NCBI GenBank assembly: GCA_029547025.1
Contig: JAKPQA010000221.1
Location: forward strand, 1-64,000
Length of the DNA stretch: 64,000 nucleotides
DNA from: Armatimonadota bacterium
GTDB lineage: Bacteria; Armatimonadota; Zipacnadia; UBA1398; JAKPQA01
Reading direction: 5' to 3'
Under the pieces are notes generated by a model. The model had not been told where the DNA came from. It made no database searches and worked only from the letters and a program-made list of their open reading frames with translations. A program made the translations under genes and the position numbers. Of this stretch, positions 23,301 through 31,619 are shown one piece after another (positions within the stretch are counted from its first letter, which is position 1; every line of letters starts with the position of its first letter).

Positions 23301-26300
23301 GAGCCGGCGGCACATGACCGCGTAGGTCCGGACGGCCGCCTCGGTTTCTCCGGCAAGGAGGTGGTCCCACAGCTCGTGAGCCTGCCGCCGCGAGACCTCC
23401 ATCTCCTGCCGCCAGCGGTCAACCATCCCCGCCCCAAGGCCCATGGCGCCGTAGACGGCGTTGGCGTCTAGAGCGAAGAGCTCTTGCACCTTCCGCTTCC
23501 CGTTGGCGTAGCGGAATGAGAACGCCCTTCGTCGAGCCCCGGAGGTACCATCGGCGAACACCAGAGCGCTGTTTGGGCGCCCGCGCTTCATCAGGTACAC
23601 CAGCTTGGGCAGGTTGTCGATGAGGTCCAGCAGCTCGGGGTCGGGGATACCCAGGTCGACGAAGTCGACCCCTTGCAGTGCGTGTTCATAGGTCCGGTAC
23701 ACGCCGCGCCTGGCGACGACGAGCAGATGGATGCGCGGGCCAATGTCGGTGATTAGCCGTTCGCGCTCGTTCTCCGGGAGATCCTTGATGCCACTCCAGC
23801 GCGCCAGGTCGCCGCCGTAGACGGCGCAGTTGGCGTCGATGAGCGACTCATCGAGACCCGTGTCGAGCAATCGCTGGAGCACGTTCTCCATGATGGGTGT
23901 CAGGCCCGACTCGGGCACGTGGGTCAGCAGATCCGACCCGGTGCACGTGCCGACGATGCGGATATCGGCGGGGCTGGTGAATCCCTCGAACAGGCGAGTG
24001 ACGATCTCGCGGCCCTCGGGGTCGATGTCCTTCAGGATGTGCTGGGCGGCCGTGCCTGCATAGATCTCGAGCTTCCGCGCGCCGGCCGAGAAGCGAACGT
24101 CAGTGATGGGCACCTCGCGCCCGTTCTTGCGTTCGCCCTCCTTGTAGGAGGCGGTCATCACACCAATGAGCTGTCCATCGGGCGCCACCAATGGGTTGCG
24201 CTTCCGGGCTTCGGCCACGAGCTCGCGGATCAGGTTGACCTTGCGGAACGGCCCCACGCGGTTGATCTCTTCGAGCCCCAGGGCCTTCTTGTTGATCCAG
24301 TGAGTGAGTTCGAATGCCAGGGCACGCCGCTCCTGGCCCTCTCCTCCCAACACGCCCGCGGCGTCCATGGTCCTGGCGAGCTGGGTGAGCCGGACGATGG
24401 CAGTGGGACGGTCCAGCGCGGCGAAGTAGTCGCCATAGCGCGTGGCAAGGAACTCGCCCGCACGCATCTCCCACTCGAGCTCATCGGCGCAATCGAGCCG
24501 CATGGCTAGGACCCGGCGCAGATCGGCCACGACGGTGGCGTGGAGCGTCTCGGGCACGCCAAAGGCCGCGAGCAAGCGCCCCGAAGACTCAGGGCTCACA
24601 GCCGTGGTGATGATCGCATAAAGAAGCGAGAACTCCTTGGGGACACAGAACCCGCCGTAGGTCTCGCCGGGCGGCAGTACCATCCGGTCGCCTCGGCGAT
24701 TCCATTGGTCCCGGAACAGCTCGCCATCGCCGAAACCGAGGGCATCCACGTTGGCCCCGGCCGCCAGGGAGAGGTAGAACACGCCGCCCCGGGAGAAGAA
24801 GTTCTCGCCGACTTTGAGGAACTCGGCCAGCTTGGGCGAGGGCAGTGCCACCGGACCTGCCACGTTGTAGAGCGAGTAGAGCGCGGCCCCGGCGCTGGCC
24901 GATTCGCTGTCGACGCCGCCCACCCACTTGGGCACATCACGGACCGAGCGGACCTCCTCGGCACCGAGATCGACGCGGCTGGGTGTGTACAGCAGGTTGT
25001 ACTTCTTGAACGGGCCGGTCGAATCGTACCGATACCGCGGGTCGTTGAGCGCCTGTGACAAGCCGCGCTCGGCCACGATCTCGCGCCGGGCAAGGTAGAC
25101 GGCCCACGAGCGGTCGAGCCGCCGGCGCACGTACTGCGCTACTTGGTCGGCCAGCCCCACGGACGCCACCACGGCACCCCGAGCCATCGAGAGCCGTGTG
25201 CTTCGCAGCTCGGCGGCCAGGGCGGGGTCGGCCTCGACGGCCGCCCGGCCCTCGTCCAGGGACAGTGCGAGTCCATTCGACGAGAGCACCCGCCGCAACG
25301 CCTCGTCCTCGATCTCCGGATGCGAGTCCAGCCAGGCGCCCACACACTCGGGCTCATCGGCCACGTCCGCGGGAGCCCCTTCGTGCTCGAGCAACAGCGC
25401 CAGGCGACCCGCCTCGGCGCCCACCTCGGGGTACGAAGCCAGAACACGCAGGATCCCTTGCTCGGCGTCGGACTCGCTCTCGGGATCCATACCCTCCTCC
25501 TGCATCAGCGCATAGAGGTCGCCCTGCAGGTCGAGTTCATCGATAACGCGCCGCCCGACGGCGATGAGCCGGCGCTGGTACTCCGCGGCCCGTCGCTCGA
25601 CGGCATCCACCAGACCCTCACCGCGGCAGACGTTGAACAGAGCCATGGACTCCTCGAGCCAGTTGGCGATGTTCAGCTCGGTCTCGCCGGGTCCGAGTGT
25701 GGTCAGAACGTGGGCCGATGGCACCGGGCGGCGGCGCTCCCCGGCCAAGGGAAGCAGCGCGGCCGCCCGGTCGCCCAGCCCCGCTAGAGCCACGGCGTCC
25801 TGAAGGGCCGTGCGCAGCGCGGCCACCCCTGAGCCGGCAGAGGCCAGCACTCGCTTCACCGGCGAACCGGGTTCCGCCAGGACCACGCTGAGGGCCTCAT
25901 ACCGGCTCAGCTCGTCCCGGACCCGACGGGCCGCGACGGCGACGCAGAGGTCGGTATGGGCCCGTTCGACCATCGCCGCAAGAGCGGCCACGCAGTCGGC
26001 CAGCCCCCTGTCGCGTACCGCCCGGCGAATGGCCTCCTCGCCGTCCGCCGCGATGCCCAGACGCTCGACGATGAGCGCCCGGGCGATGGCCACGTGCTCG
26101 AGTGCCATGACCTCCTCGATGTTCAGCGCCCAGTCGTCGGCGTGACGGCGGTACATGTCCTCGAGGATGCCCCGCTGGACCCAGGCCCGGACGTCATAGG
26201 AGCCGCCGTCGCGGGGGATGATGGTGTAGGAAGCATAGGCCGGAAGCGCCTCGATCCAGTCGTCGCAGTGGCGCAGCCAGCCGGACAAGTTGGGCGTTAC

Positions 26301-27674
26301 GGTGAAGTTGTGCCCTCCCTCGCGCAGGAGAGCATGAATCTCCTCATCCTCGCCGTAGAAGGGGTCCATCAGCTCGTTGAGCAGACCCATGTTCACGGCG
26401 TCGAGGGGAAAGAGGCGCTGGAAGAAGACCACGAACGCGGGGTCACCGAACGGGGCTTCCGCGGCGGCCGTCTCGACGCGCACCAGCGCCTGGCGGACGG
26501 CACCAAGGCCCGCTGCCGCCACCGAGCGGTCGGCATCGAGCCGTGCGAACTCGTCCGCGCCGGCCCCTCGGCGCACGGCGGCCGACACGGCAGAGTCTAG
26601 CTCTCCGGCCAGCGACGCCTCCAGAGCCCGCACCGCCGAGGCTGTCGAGCGAATGGCCCCCTCGACCGCCGCGCGGGACACGCGCCCCTCCACCATCAGG
26701 TTTGCCAGGCGCTGCACCTCGCCACCCAGTTCGACCAGGCGGCCCCGGCTGGACTGCATCGACGGGTGGGCAAACTCGAGCGTTCGGGCCGCCGATGCCT
26801 GGAGGTCGGCTACCGGTCTGCGGAGCGCGTCGACGGGCAGCATCTGAGCACACGCCATGAGCATGGCGTCGACATAGAGCGCCCGGCTGAAACGTCCCCC
26901 GATGAGGCGTCGGCCCTCCTCCCGGCACCATGCTGCGGTCCGCTCCGCGTTGGCGTTGTCAACGCCGACATCGTAGTGAGCATTGATGGCAGCGAACACG
27001 CCGGCTCGGAGGCTGTCCAGGTCCGTCGCCGCGCGCGCCGCCGCCAGGACGGGGCCGCTCAGGTAGGGCAGATCCACCCGGAGGCGCTGCCGAAGCCACG
27101 CCACGACCCGCTGCCGCTCGTGGTCGTCCTGTCCTCGTCCGTCGGTGAGGAACCGTGCCAGTATGCCCCCGGCATCCAGGCCCGGGCGGCCCAGAGCATC
27201 GAGCACGGCGCTTCGCTCCTCGGGGGCAAGCCGATCGTAGGAGTCCAGTATGGCCAGGAGCCCATCAGTTTCGGATGCCGTCCGCAGGTACACGGCTGCG
27301 GATGCGAAGCCGACGGCCAGCAGGGGCCCCAAGCCGGCATGCCCCGCCAGAGTCCGCAGCATGCCCAGGTCGAGCCGCACCGTGGCGCTGGGGCCATCGC
27401 CCATCACGTCGAGCAGGACGTCGTTTCCCGAGACGAAGGTGATCTTCGCGTTGGCACCACCGGACCGGGTGAACCATCGGCGCCGGGCATCGGCCGCAGC
27501 TCCGAGCCCTCGGGCCTCGAGGGCCTCGAGCATCTCCAGCGCTGTCTGCAGCACGGGTGTGGCCATGGGGGGGCGCGGCCGACCGCGTCCCGTACCTCTC
27601 TGGCGTATGGGGACAACGCCCTGGGGGCCGTAGCCCTCGAGCGCGGTGAGCGGAAACTCGAATCGGTGCGACAT
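20313..27674 (-). CDS. Giant 2453-residue protein with C-terminal ATP-grasp-like region, function unknown
   Basis: I do not recognise the family. No signal peptide or membrane segment is evident, so it is probably cytoplasmic. Residues 1-900 are mostly helical. A central part has catalytic-looking conserved stretches: GVDSESASAGAALYSLYNVA, VGENFFSRGGVFYLS, GETYGGFCVPKEFSLLYAI (about 1003) and VGTCTGSDLLTHVPESG (about 1243). A very basic coiled coil lies at about 1572-1622. IVYPHGNTTVPVALEQGG is at about 1890. The last 450 residues resemble ATP-grasp: ALIVKPEKESGGRNARM (Lys near 2078) and EDYRISHHITVV (near 2179). GAGAGG precedes the ATG by about 9 bases. It sits 24 bases after the GHMP kinase and overlaps the next ATP-grasp gene by 17 bases. 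Confidence 0.75.
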   Translation of the reverse strand: MSHRFEFPLTALEGYGPQGVVPIRQRGTGRGRPRPPMATPVLQTALEMLEALEARGLGAAADARRRWFTRSGGANAKITFVSGNDVLLDVMGDGPSATVRLDLGMLRTLAGHAGLGPLLAVGFASAAVYLRTASETDGLLAILDSYDRLAPEERSAVLDALGRPGLDAGGILARFLTDGRGQDDHERQRVVAWLRQRLRVDLPYLSGPVLAAARAATDLDSLRAGVFAAINAHYDVGVDNANAERTAAWCREEGRRLIGGRFSRALYVDAMLMACAQMLPVDALRRPVADLQASAARTLEFAHPSMQSSRGRLVELGGEVQRLANLMVEGRVSRAAVEGAIRSTASAVRALEASLAGELDSAVSAAVRRGAGADEFARLDADRSVAAAGLGAVRQALVRVETAAAEAPFGDPAFVVFFQRLFPLDAVNMGLLNELMDPFYGEDEEIHALLREGGHNFTVTPNLSGWLRHCDDWIEALPAYASYTIIPRDGGSYDVRAWVQRGILEDMYRRHADDWALNIEEVMALEHVAIARALIVERLGIAADGEEAIRRAVRDRGLADCVAALAAMVERAHTDLCVAVAARRVRDELSRYEALSVVLAEPGSPVKRVLASAGSGVAALRTALQDAVALAGLGDRAAALLPLAGERRRPVPSAHVLTTLGPGETELNIANWLEESMALFNVCRGEGLVDAVERRAAEYQRRLIAVGRRVIDELDLQGDLYALMQEEGMDPESESDAEQGILRVLASYPEVGAEAGRLALLLEHEGAPADVADEPECVGAWLDSHPEIEDEALRRVLSSNGLALSLDEGRAAVEADPALAAELRSTRLSMARGAVVASVGLADQVAQYVRRRLDRSWAVYLARREIVAERGLSQALNDPRYRYDSTGPFKKYNLLYTPSRVDLGAEEVRSVRDVPKWVGGVDSESASAGAALYSLYNVAGPVALPSPKLAEFLKVGENFFSRGGVFYLSLAAGANVDALGFGDGELFRDQWNRRGDRMVLPPGETYGGFCVPKEFSLLYAIITTAVSPESSGRLLAAFGVPETLHATVVADLRRVLAMRLDCADELEWEMRAGEFLATRYGDYFAALDRPTAIVRLTQLARTMDAAGVLGGEGQERRALAFELTHWINKKALGLEEINRVGPFRKVNLIRELVAEARKRNPLVAPDGQLIGVMTASYKEGERKNGREVPITDVRFSAGARKLEIYAGTAAQHILKDIDPEGREIVTRLFEGFTSPADIRIVGTCTGSDLLTHVPESGLTPIMENVLQRLLDTGLDESLIDANCAVYGGDLARWSGIKDLPENERERLITDIGPRIHLLVVARRGVYRTYEHALQGVDFVDLGIPDPELLDLIDNLPKLVYLMKRGRPNSALVFADGTSGARRRAFSFRYANGKRKVQELFALDANAVYGAMGLGAGMVDRWRQEMEVSRRQAHELWDHLLAGETEAAVRTYAVMCRRLARERLADEAVDEEVAARRAGVDATPYRLRSSALGRVLQGLPLQGLDFGTWLVLGGCFVLNGQVSAEELVTARAAFEHAVAALPAHGARPKPLPRATVDAMVAAFVRPRYEPPRVERFEEVETGIAGSLKAVEQRTARLEKRETRRRMARRAAALRERSRAFAAAQAHIAEATRAGGFHAAYAGAMAALGAPTNVIGDTAFGTMIAWTRAAAECLARDVLHMGPATDPALGALIAAPLSGAEVGIQAYHALATALAKAAERVEGDPTRLEQIAMTLELLDIALAIEKTQSADFGEELTLEIARFFDVTLNNHIFDCIPYHYHAERGAGFQRLDRLEKIALAERRHRWLYTYLRGLLAADSDLAPLGAEYADAWLGDADRGLLPLGVYGDGAEARWFSYARLRDASVLRHEGYPAPELLLDVDPAVLRCDQRANVVIVYPHGNTTVPVALEQGGRLAEEEGVNLFLCAWPAIVDAGPLPVLQLRDAFGYICPRDFERALIATGVDRAEAKARAKAAGTDGVLIAARFSRPVTAHGIFFHFTHPLRPRIGSVRAPLIQPIIWEAATHLKCRLPEMLRGSGTRTAPQTNWLRADSESMTEAEAKARIEAALRKMARSHDALIVKPEKESGGRNARMRPVREDGRVIDDHIIELRDLTYEISKTDNVAIQEVIKSDVRRLYTREFLEGLVDRFARIGVPVLLDRDPPTPLFSYFRQVLVRGGEDYRISHHITVVSTRGIANVGQGGLLCEYTDDIIEPRYRRDLRNALTEAARGAMQAQRRYLREHWREILDEYLAVHPEYFGSVPREIGEDLTGFSDCDIPYEMGDFMPVWLVDANDNLVRAFDFDREELVPLFDRKGMPTDFRLFTIGGKPVRRFDGSGRPLSLPTSDPYGLPIPYVDHRGRRVRTLVCYKIEANPGAGLWRPHNDQLPPERRGEGVRILFTALGQRAEAYKAALAERIPPTKPASRVPAGGRHVPASTPAAPAVREAVERAHHELRR

Positions 27675-27698
27675 TCACACAGCCTCTCTCACGGTGCA

Positions 27699-29414
27699 TC
27701 AATCAGTCCGGACCACTCCGGCGCCTTCTACCGACACGCACGGCTCGGCGGCCATGGGGAGTCCACGGGCAGTGTAGTACTCCTTCTCCAGCACCGCCAG
27801 GAGGAACGGCGTCTGCTCGCGCGCAACCAGTGCCAGCACGCAGCCGCCCAGCCCGGCGCCGGTGAGCCCGGCCCCGTACACTCCTGGCTGTCGCTTGCAG
27901 ATGTCCACCAGCGCGTCCAGCTCCTCACAGCTACAGCCGTAGCCACCTGGCTGCCACATGAGCTCTGCGCGCATGGCGCAGGCCCTGTCCTCGCCCTCGA
28001 GGTCAGCCACGAGGCCATCGAGGTACGCGTCGGACACGCGGGACCTCTCGTTATCCCAAGGCCGCACGCGTCCGGCATCGTCGTGCACCACGACGCGGTC
28101 ACCGTCGTGCGAGATGTACATGAGCTCACCGAAACCTCGCATGTCGCCGTGGCGCAGCATCTCGACGCAGCCCGCCCCCCGGGCAATCTCGGCCAGTCCA
28201 AACATGGCGACGGCACGCACTCGGTATCCCTCGGGCGGCGCGTCGTGCGTGCGGAACATTCGCTCGAGCGCCTCGCGGGATTCCGGCAGCCTCTCGAGGA
28301 GCTGTGCGCGCGACAGCCGCTCGGGGATCTGTTTCAGAGCCCGGTACAGCAGGGCATCCGGATACCGTCGTGCGTGCAGCCGGAAGTCGCCCAGGTGCTC
28401 GATCTCGTCATCGAGCCTGGACGGATCGACGCCCAAGTCCTTCACGAGCACCTGCTTGAGGACCAGCAGTGCGGCACCATAGGCCGCGATGGTCGCATTG
28501 TAGGCACTCAATTCGGCTGCGGACTTGGCCGCCATGCGCAGGGAGTTGCAGAGGACCACGTCGCACCCGGCCGGCGCCGGGACGTAGCGCAACAGACGAC
28601 AGGGGAAGAAGCCCACGTGGGCGATCAGACCTCGGCGGCCGAAGATCATGGCCGAGTGGTCGCCCGCCCCGCCACGCGTGCCCACCAGCCACTCGCCCTC
28701 GCCGCAGAGGTCGACCAGGTGCGCGGGCGCGATATCGAGCCCGTTGGCGGCCACTGCGGCTATGGCAGTCGCCACAACCAGAGCCGACGACGAACTCAGG
28801 CCCGCCGCCATGGGTATGTCGCCCCACACCGTGAGGTCGAGCCCGTGCAGCGGGTGATCGCTGGCGAAGTGCTGCAGCCGGAGCACGGCCGCCTTCACGT
28901 AGTTCTGCCAGTCCCCTTGGCTCTCTCGCACCTGATCCGCCACGTGGGGGCTCTCGATGAGCGTGACCCAATCGGGCCACGGCCGGGGGCCCAGGGCTTC
29001 GGTGATGGAGAACTCGCGCGGGGGGAATGTGTCGGCGCGCATGTTGCGCAGTCTTACCACGTCATCGGCTCGAGGCGTAGCGACCATCAGTGTCTCGCGC
29101 CGGTGGGTCATATAGTTGACCTCGCCCTTGCGGTGGTCGATGTGGACGCCCATGACGTTCACGCGCGACGGAGACCGGGCCAGCAGGGCTGGCGCCCCAG
29201 TCCCACCGTCACGGGCGTGGCGCCGCAAGACCGCCAGCCACGCCTGCCGACGGTCCTCCAGCAGGGTCTCGTCGCTGCCGTATATCCCGCGCAGCACTCG
29301 CCTCCACGCACGGGGGTCCTCAAAACGCCGGATCCACTCCCCCACCGGCCAGACGCATGACATGCCCGGTCGCGGGTATCCTGGCAGATTCGTCGGCCGG
29401 AGGCCTCGGGCCAT
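27699..29414 (-). CDS. Galactokinase-like GHMP kinase
   Basis: 571 residues, longer than ordinary galactokinase (about 380-400). GHMP motifs are clear: RSPSRVNVMGVHIDHRKG (80-97, the galactokinase sugar-binding signature), PMAAGLSSSSALVVA (201-215, phosphate loop), TRGGAGDHSAM (246-256, with D252 as likely catalytic base) and GAGLTGAGLGGCVLAL near the C-terminus. The signature Glu of GEHTDY is Val here, so the sugar may not be galactose. It should phosphorylate the anomeric hydroxyl of a sugar with ATP. I use ATG 29414 because GGGGAGG precedes it by about 5 bases; an upstream GTG directly abuts the oxidoreductase stop. Second gene of the oxidoreductase-kinase-giant-ATP-grasp operon. Confidence 0.8.
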   Translation of the reverse strand: MARGLRPTNLPGYPRPGMSCVWPVGEWIRRFEDPRAWRRVLRGIYGSDETLLEDRRQAWLAVLRRHARDGGTGAPALLARSPSRVNVMGVHIDHRKGEVNYMTHRRETLMVATPRADDVVRLRNMRADTFPPREFSITEALGPRPWPDWVTLIESPHVADQVRESQGDWQNYVKAAVLRLQHFASDHPLHGLDLTVWGDIPMAAGLSSSSALVVATAIAAVAANGLDIAPAHLVDLCGEGEWLVGTRGGAGDHSAMIFGRRGLIAHVGFFPCRLLRYVPAPAGCDVVLCNSLRMAAKSAAELSAYNATIAAYGAALLVLKQVLVKDLGVDPSRLDDEIEHLGDFRLHARRYPDALLYRALKQIPERLSRAQLLERLPESREALERMFRTHDAPPEGYRVRAVAMFGLAEIARGAGCVEMLRHGDMRGFGELMYISHDGDRVVVHDDAGRVRPWDNERSRVSDAYLDGLVADLEGEDRACAMRAELMWQPGGYGCSCEELDALVDICKRQPGVYGAGLTGAGLGGCVLALVAREQTPFLLAVLEKEYYTARGLPMAAEPCVSVEGAGVVRTD

Positions 29415-29450
29415 TGGGTCCTCCCCATCCATCGTAGCCGGGAGCGGCAC

Positions 29451-30485
29451 TCAGTCGGCGAGCAGGGGCAAGGCGACCGGTTTCCCCGTCTCGGCGGCCT
29501 GCGCGGCGCCGAAGCAGATCTCGTGCGTCCGGACCGCGTCATCCAGGTCGGGCAGCGCCCGGTGGTCCAGCCGGATGGCGTCAACCAGAGCAGCGATCTC
29601 CGCCACGAATGGATGATGGGTGACGTCCCGCGTCGTCGGCTGGATGGTCGGTACGGATGCGTAGTCCGTCTGCTGCGGGAACAGCCGGGTTGAGAAGACC
29701 CGTTCGTTGCGGATGGCACCCTCGGAACCCAGCAGGTTGATGTTGAACGAGTATGGGATCAGCGTGTCGAGACATGCCGAGACTTTGCCCACGGCCCCGT
29801 TCGCGAAGCGCACGGTCAACACCATGGTCGGGTCGTACTCCCAGGGCGTGTCGCTGGTGGCCGGCACCGAATACGCCGACACCTCAACGGCCTCGCTGCC
29901 CACAAAGTACCGCAGCGCGTCGACCGCGTGGCATCCGGCGGCGAGCAGGGCGCTCCCGCCCTGCTTGCGCGTGATGATCCACGAATAGCCCGCGTACGAC
30001 GGCGTGATCCCGTTCCAGTAGTCCACCTCGGCGTAGAAGACGCGACCAATGGCCCCTTGGTCCAGCAGGCACCGGATGTTGTGAAACAGCGGGTTCCAGC
30101 GGAGGCAGAAGCTGACCAGGGTCTTCACGCCGGCCGCGCGCACCGCATCGCGCATGGCCCGCATGTCATCGACCGTCGTGCACAACGGCTTCTCGATCAG
30201 CACATGCTTGCCTGCCCTCGCAGCCTGGATGGTCTCGGACGCGTGGCGATCGTGAGGTGTGCAGATGGAGACCACATCGACGCGATCGTCCGCCAGTAGG
30301 TCGTCCAGTGATGTGTAGATCGCGGCTTCGCCACAGCCGGCGTAGGCGGCGCATTGACGGGCCCCCTCGGCCCTGCGGCTGCTGACCGCCACGACCTCGC
30401 AGTGCGGGTTGGCGCGGTAAGCCTTCAGGTGCTCGCCAGCCACCCAGCCGGCGCCATGAATCGCGCACCCCAGCTTTCTGGGCAT
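29451..30485 (-). CDS. Gfo/Idh/MocA family oxidoreductase
   Basis: 344 residues, typical for this family of NAD(P)-dependent sugar and cyclitol dehydrogenases. The Rossmann start is GCAIHGAGWVAGEHLKAY (6-23), then VSICTPHDRHA, the EKP motif (HVLIEKPL), and the catalytic GCHAVDALRYF with its histidine. The C-terminal alpha/beta domain is complete. GGAGGAT lies about 8 bases before the ATG. It is the first gene of the operon leading into the GHMP kinase (36 bases on) and the giant protein, so it probably supplies or modifies the sugar used there. A URO-D paralogue lies 120 bases upstream on the same strand. Confidence 0.85.
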   Translation of the reverse strand: MPRKLGCAIHGAGWVAGEHLKAYRANPHCEVVAVSSRRAEGARQCAAYAGCGEAAIYTSLDDLLADDRVDVVSICTPHDRHASETIQAARAGKHVLIEKPLCTTVDDMRAMRDAVRAAGVKTLVSFCLRWNPLFHNIRCLLDQGAIGRVFYAEVDYWNGITPSYAGYSWIITRKQGGSALLAAGCHAVDALRYFVGSEAVEVSAYSVPATSDTPWEYDPTMVLTVRFANGAVGKVSACLDTLIPYSFNINLLGSEGAIRNERVFSTRLFPQQTDYASVPTIQPTTRDVTHHPFVAEIAALVDAIRLDHRALPDLDDAVRTHEICFGAAQAAETGKPVALPLLAD

Positions 30486-30605
30486 CGAGATGATCCTCCG
30501 GTGTAGAGACGTCTTGGATCACGGGGTTCGGCAAGTGAGGCCAGGAGGCCTGCGGACAGGCGAGGCCGGCAAACGTGCGCGCATGGTGGGCAACGTCAGA
30601 GATCG

Positions 30606-31601
30606 CTACCGGAACGTTCCCGCCTCGACGAACGCCTCGTAGGCCCAGTGCTGCCACAGGGGATCGACTCCGATGGAGAAGTTGTCCCCGTAGTCCTTGG
30701 CGATGAACCCGCCGCCTCGGCCGAGCTTCTCGACCATCTCCCGTGCTTTAGCCTTGATGGTGCCCTCGTCGCCGCTCTGCAGTGTGGTCTGGATGTCCAC
30801 GGGGCACCAGAAGGTTGCCCGGTCGGCGAACTGGGCCAGGAAGTCGATGGTGTGTAGATCGGGCTGGTCGAACTGGAACACGTCCACGCCAATACCGACG
30901 AGGTCGGGGATGATATCGCGCACGTACCCGCACGAGTGCATCCACACGGTGAGGTCCCTCCGGTGGGCGTGGGAGACCAACCTCTCGAAGTAGGGCCGGA
31001 ACAGCGACCGCCACATGGCGGGAGAGACCAGCAGGCGCTCCTGCGTCCCCCAGTCCTCGCAGAACACCAGGCCGTCGGCCCCCAGGTCAGCGTAGATGTC
31101 GACCTGGGCCAGGACGATGTCGCTGACGAGATCGTTGAGGCGCCGGACGAGGCCCGGATCGCCGGCGCAGTCGGCCAGGTAGTTCTCGAGGATGCGCAGA
31201 TACCGCGCGCGGTCGAACGCGCATGCCACGATCCCACCGAGGCAGTAGAGGTCCGGGTTTCGGTCGCGCACCTCCGCCGCATGGCGGTACCGCTCGGGGT
31301 TGGCCAGCGTCGGGGGCCGGTAGGTGTCGAGGTCGGCCGCCGACTTGATCGGGGCCTCGATGGTCTCGCCGCCGATGGTCTTGCCGACCAGCCGGCGCCA
31401 GACGCAGCCCCACTCATCGGTCCAGCACTCGCCGCCGTGGTCGTCGTTCCAGCGGCGCTCCGCGAACGCCGGATCGGGTGATGGCCCCAGCCAGCCCACG
31501 TCGTTCATCCGGGGCATGTCCTTGTAGGGGCTGAAGGTCAGGCCGATGCGGGGCGGGTCGTCGTGGGCCAACACGGCCCGGATCACGTCGCGTGAGGTCA
31601 T
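30606..31601 (-). CDS. URO-D/MtaA superfamily protein
   Basis: 331 residues. It has the N-terminal RDVIRAVLAHDDPPRIGLTF common in this superfamily, DEWGCVWRRL, FCEDWGTQERLLVSPAMWR and WMHSCGYVRDIIPDLVGIGV (HxCG near residue 215), which in MtaA-type methyltransferases holds zinc. FQFDQPD and a C-terminal GGGFIAKDYGD follow. This arrangement fits an MtaA-like methyl or one-carbon transfer role better than heme decarboxylation. AGGAGAG precedes the ATG. Same strand as the Gfo/Idh/MocA gene (120 bases downstream) and as the lipoprotein gene whose stop lies 18 bases... beyond its own start. Confidence 0.8.
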   Translation of the reverse strand: MTSRDVIRAVLAHDDPPRIGLTFSPYKDMPRMNDVGWLGPSPDPAFAERRWNDDHGGECWTDEWGCVWRRLVGKTIGGETIEAPIKSAADLDTYRPPTLANPERYRHAAEVRDRNPDLYCLGGIVACAFDRARYLRILENYLADCAGDPGLVRRLNDLVSDIVLAQVDIYADLGADGLVFCEDWGTQERLLVSPAMWRSLFRPYFERLVSHAHRRDLTVWMHSCGYVRDIIPDLVGIGVDVFQFDQPDLHTIDFLAQFADRATFWCPVDIQTTLQSGDEGTIKAKAREMVEKLGRGGGFIAKDYGDNFSIGVDPLWQHWAYEAFVEAGTFR

Positions 31602-31619
31602 GCCACTCTCCTCGTGCCT

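Noticed and set aside
20313..27674. Giant protein as the large NAD-glutamate dehydrogenase
   Set aside because: Size is suggestive, but I see none of the glutamate dehydrogenase motifs and the C-terminus looks like ATP-grasp.
26766..29360. 864-codon open frame on the plus strand
   Set aside because: It is antisense to the GHMP kinase and the giant gene, has no ribosome binding site or family features, and reads as the low-complexity shadow usual in GC-rich genes.
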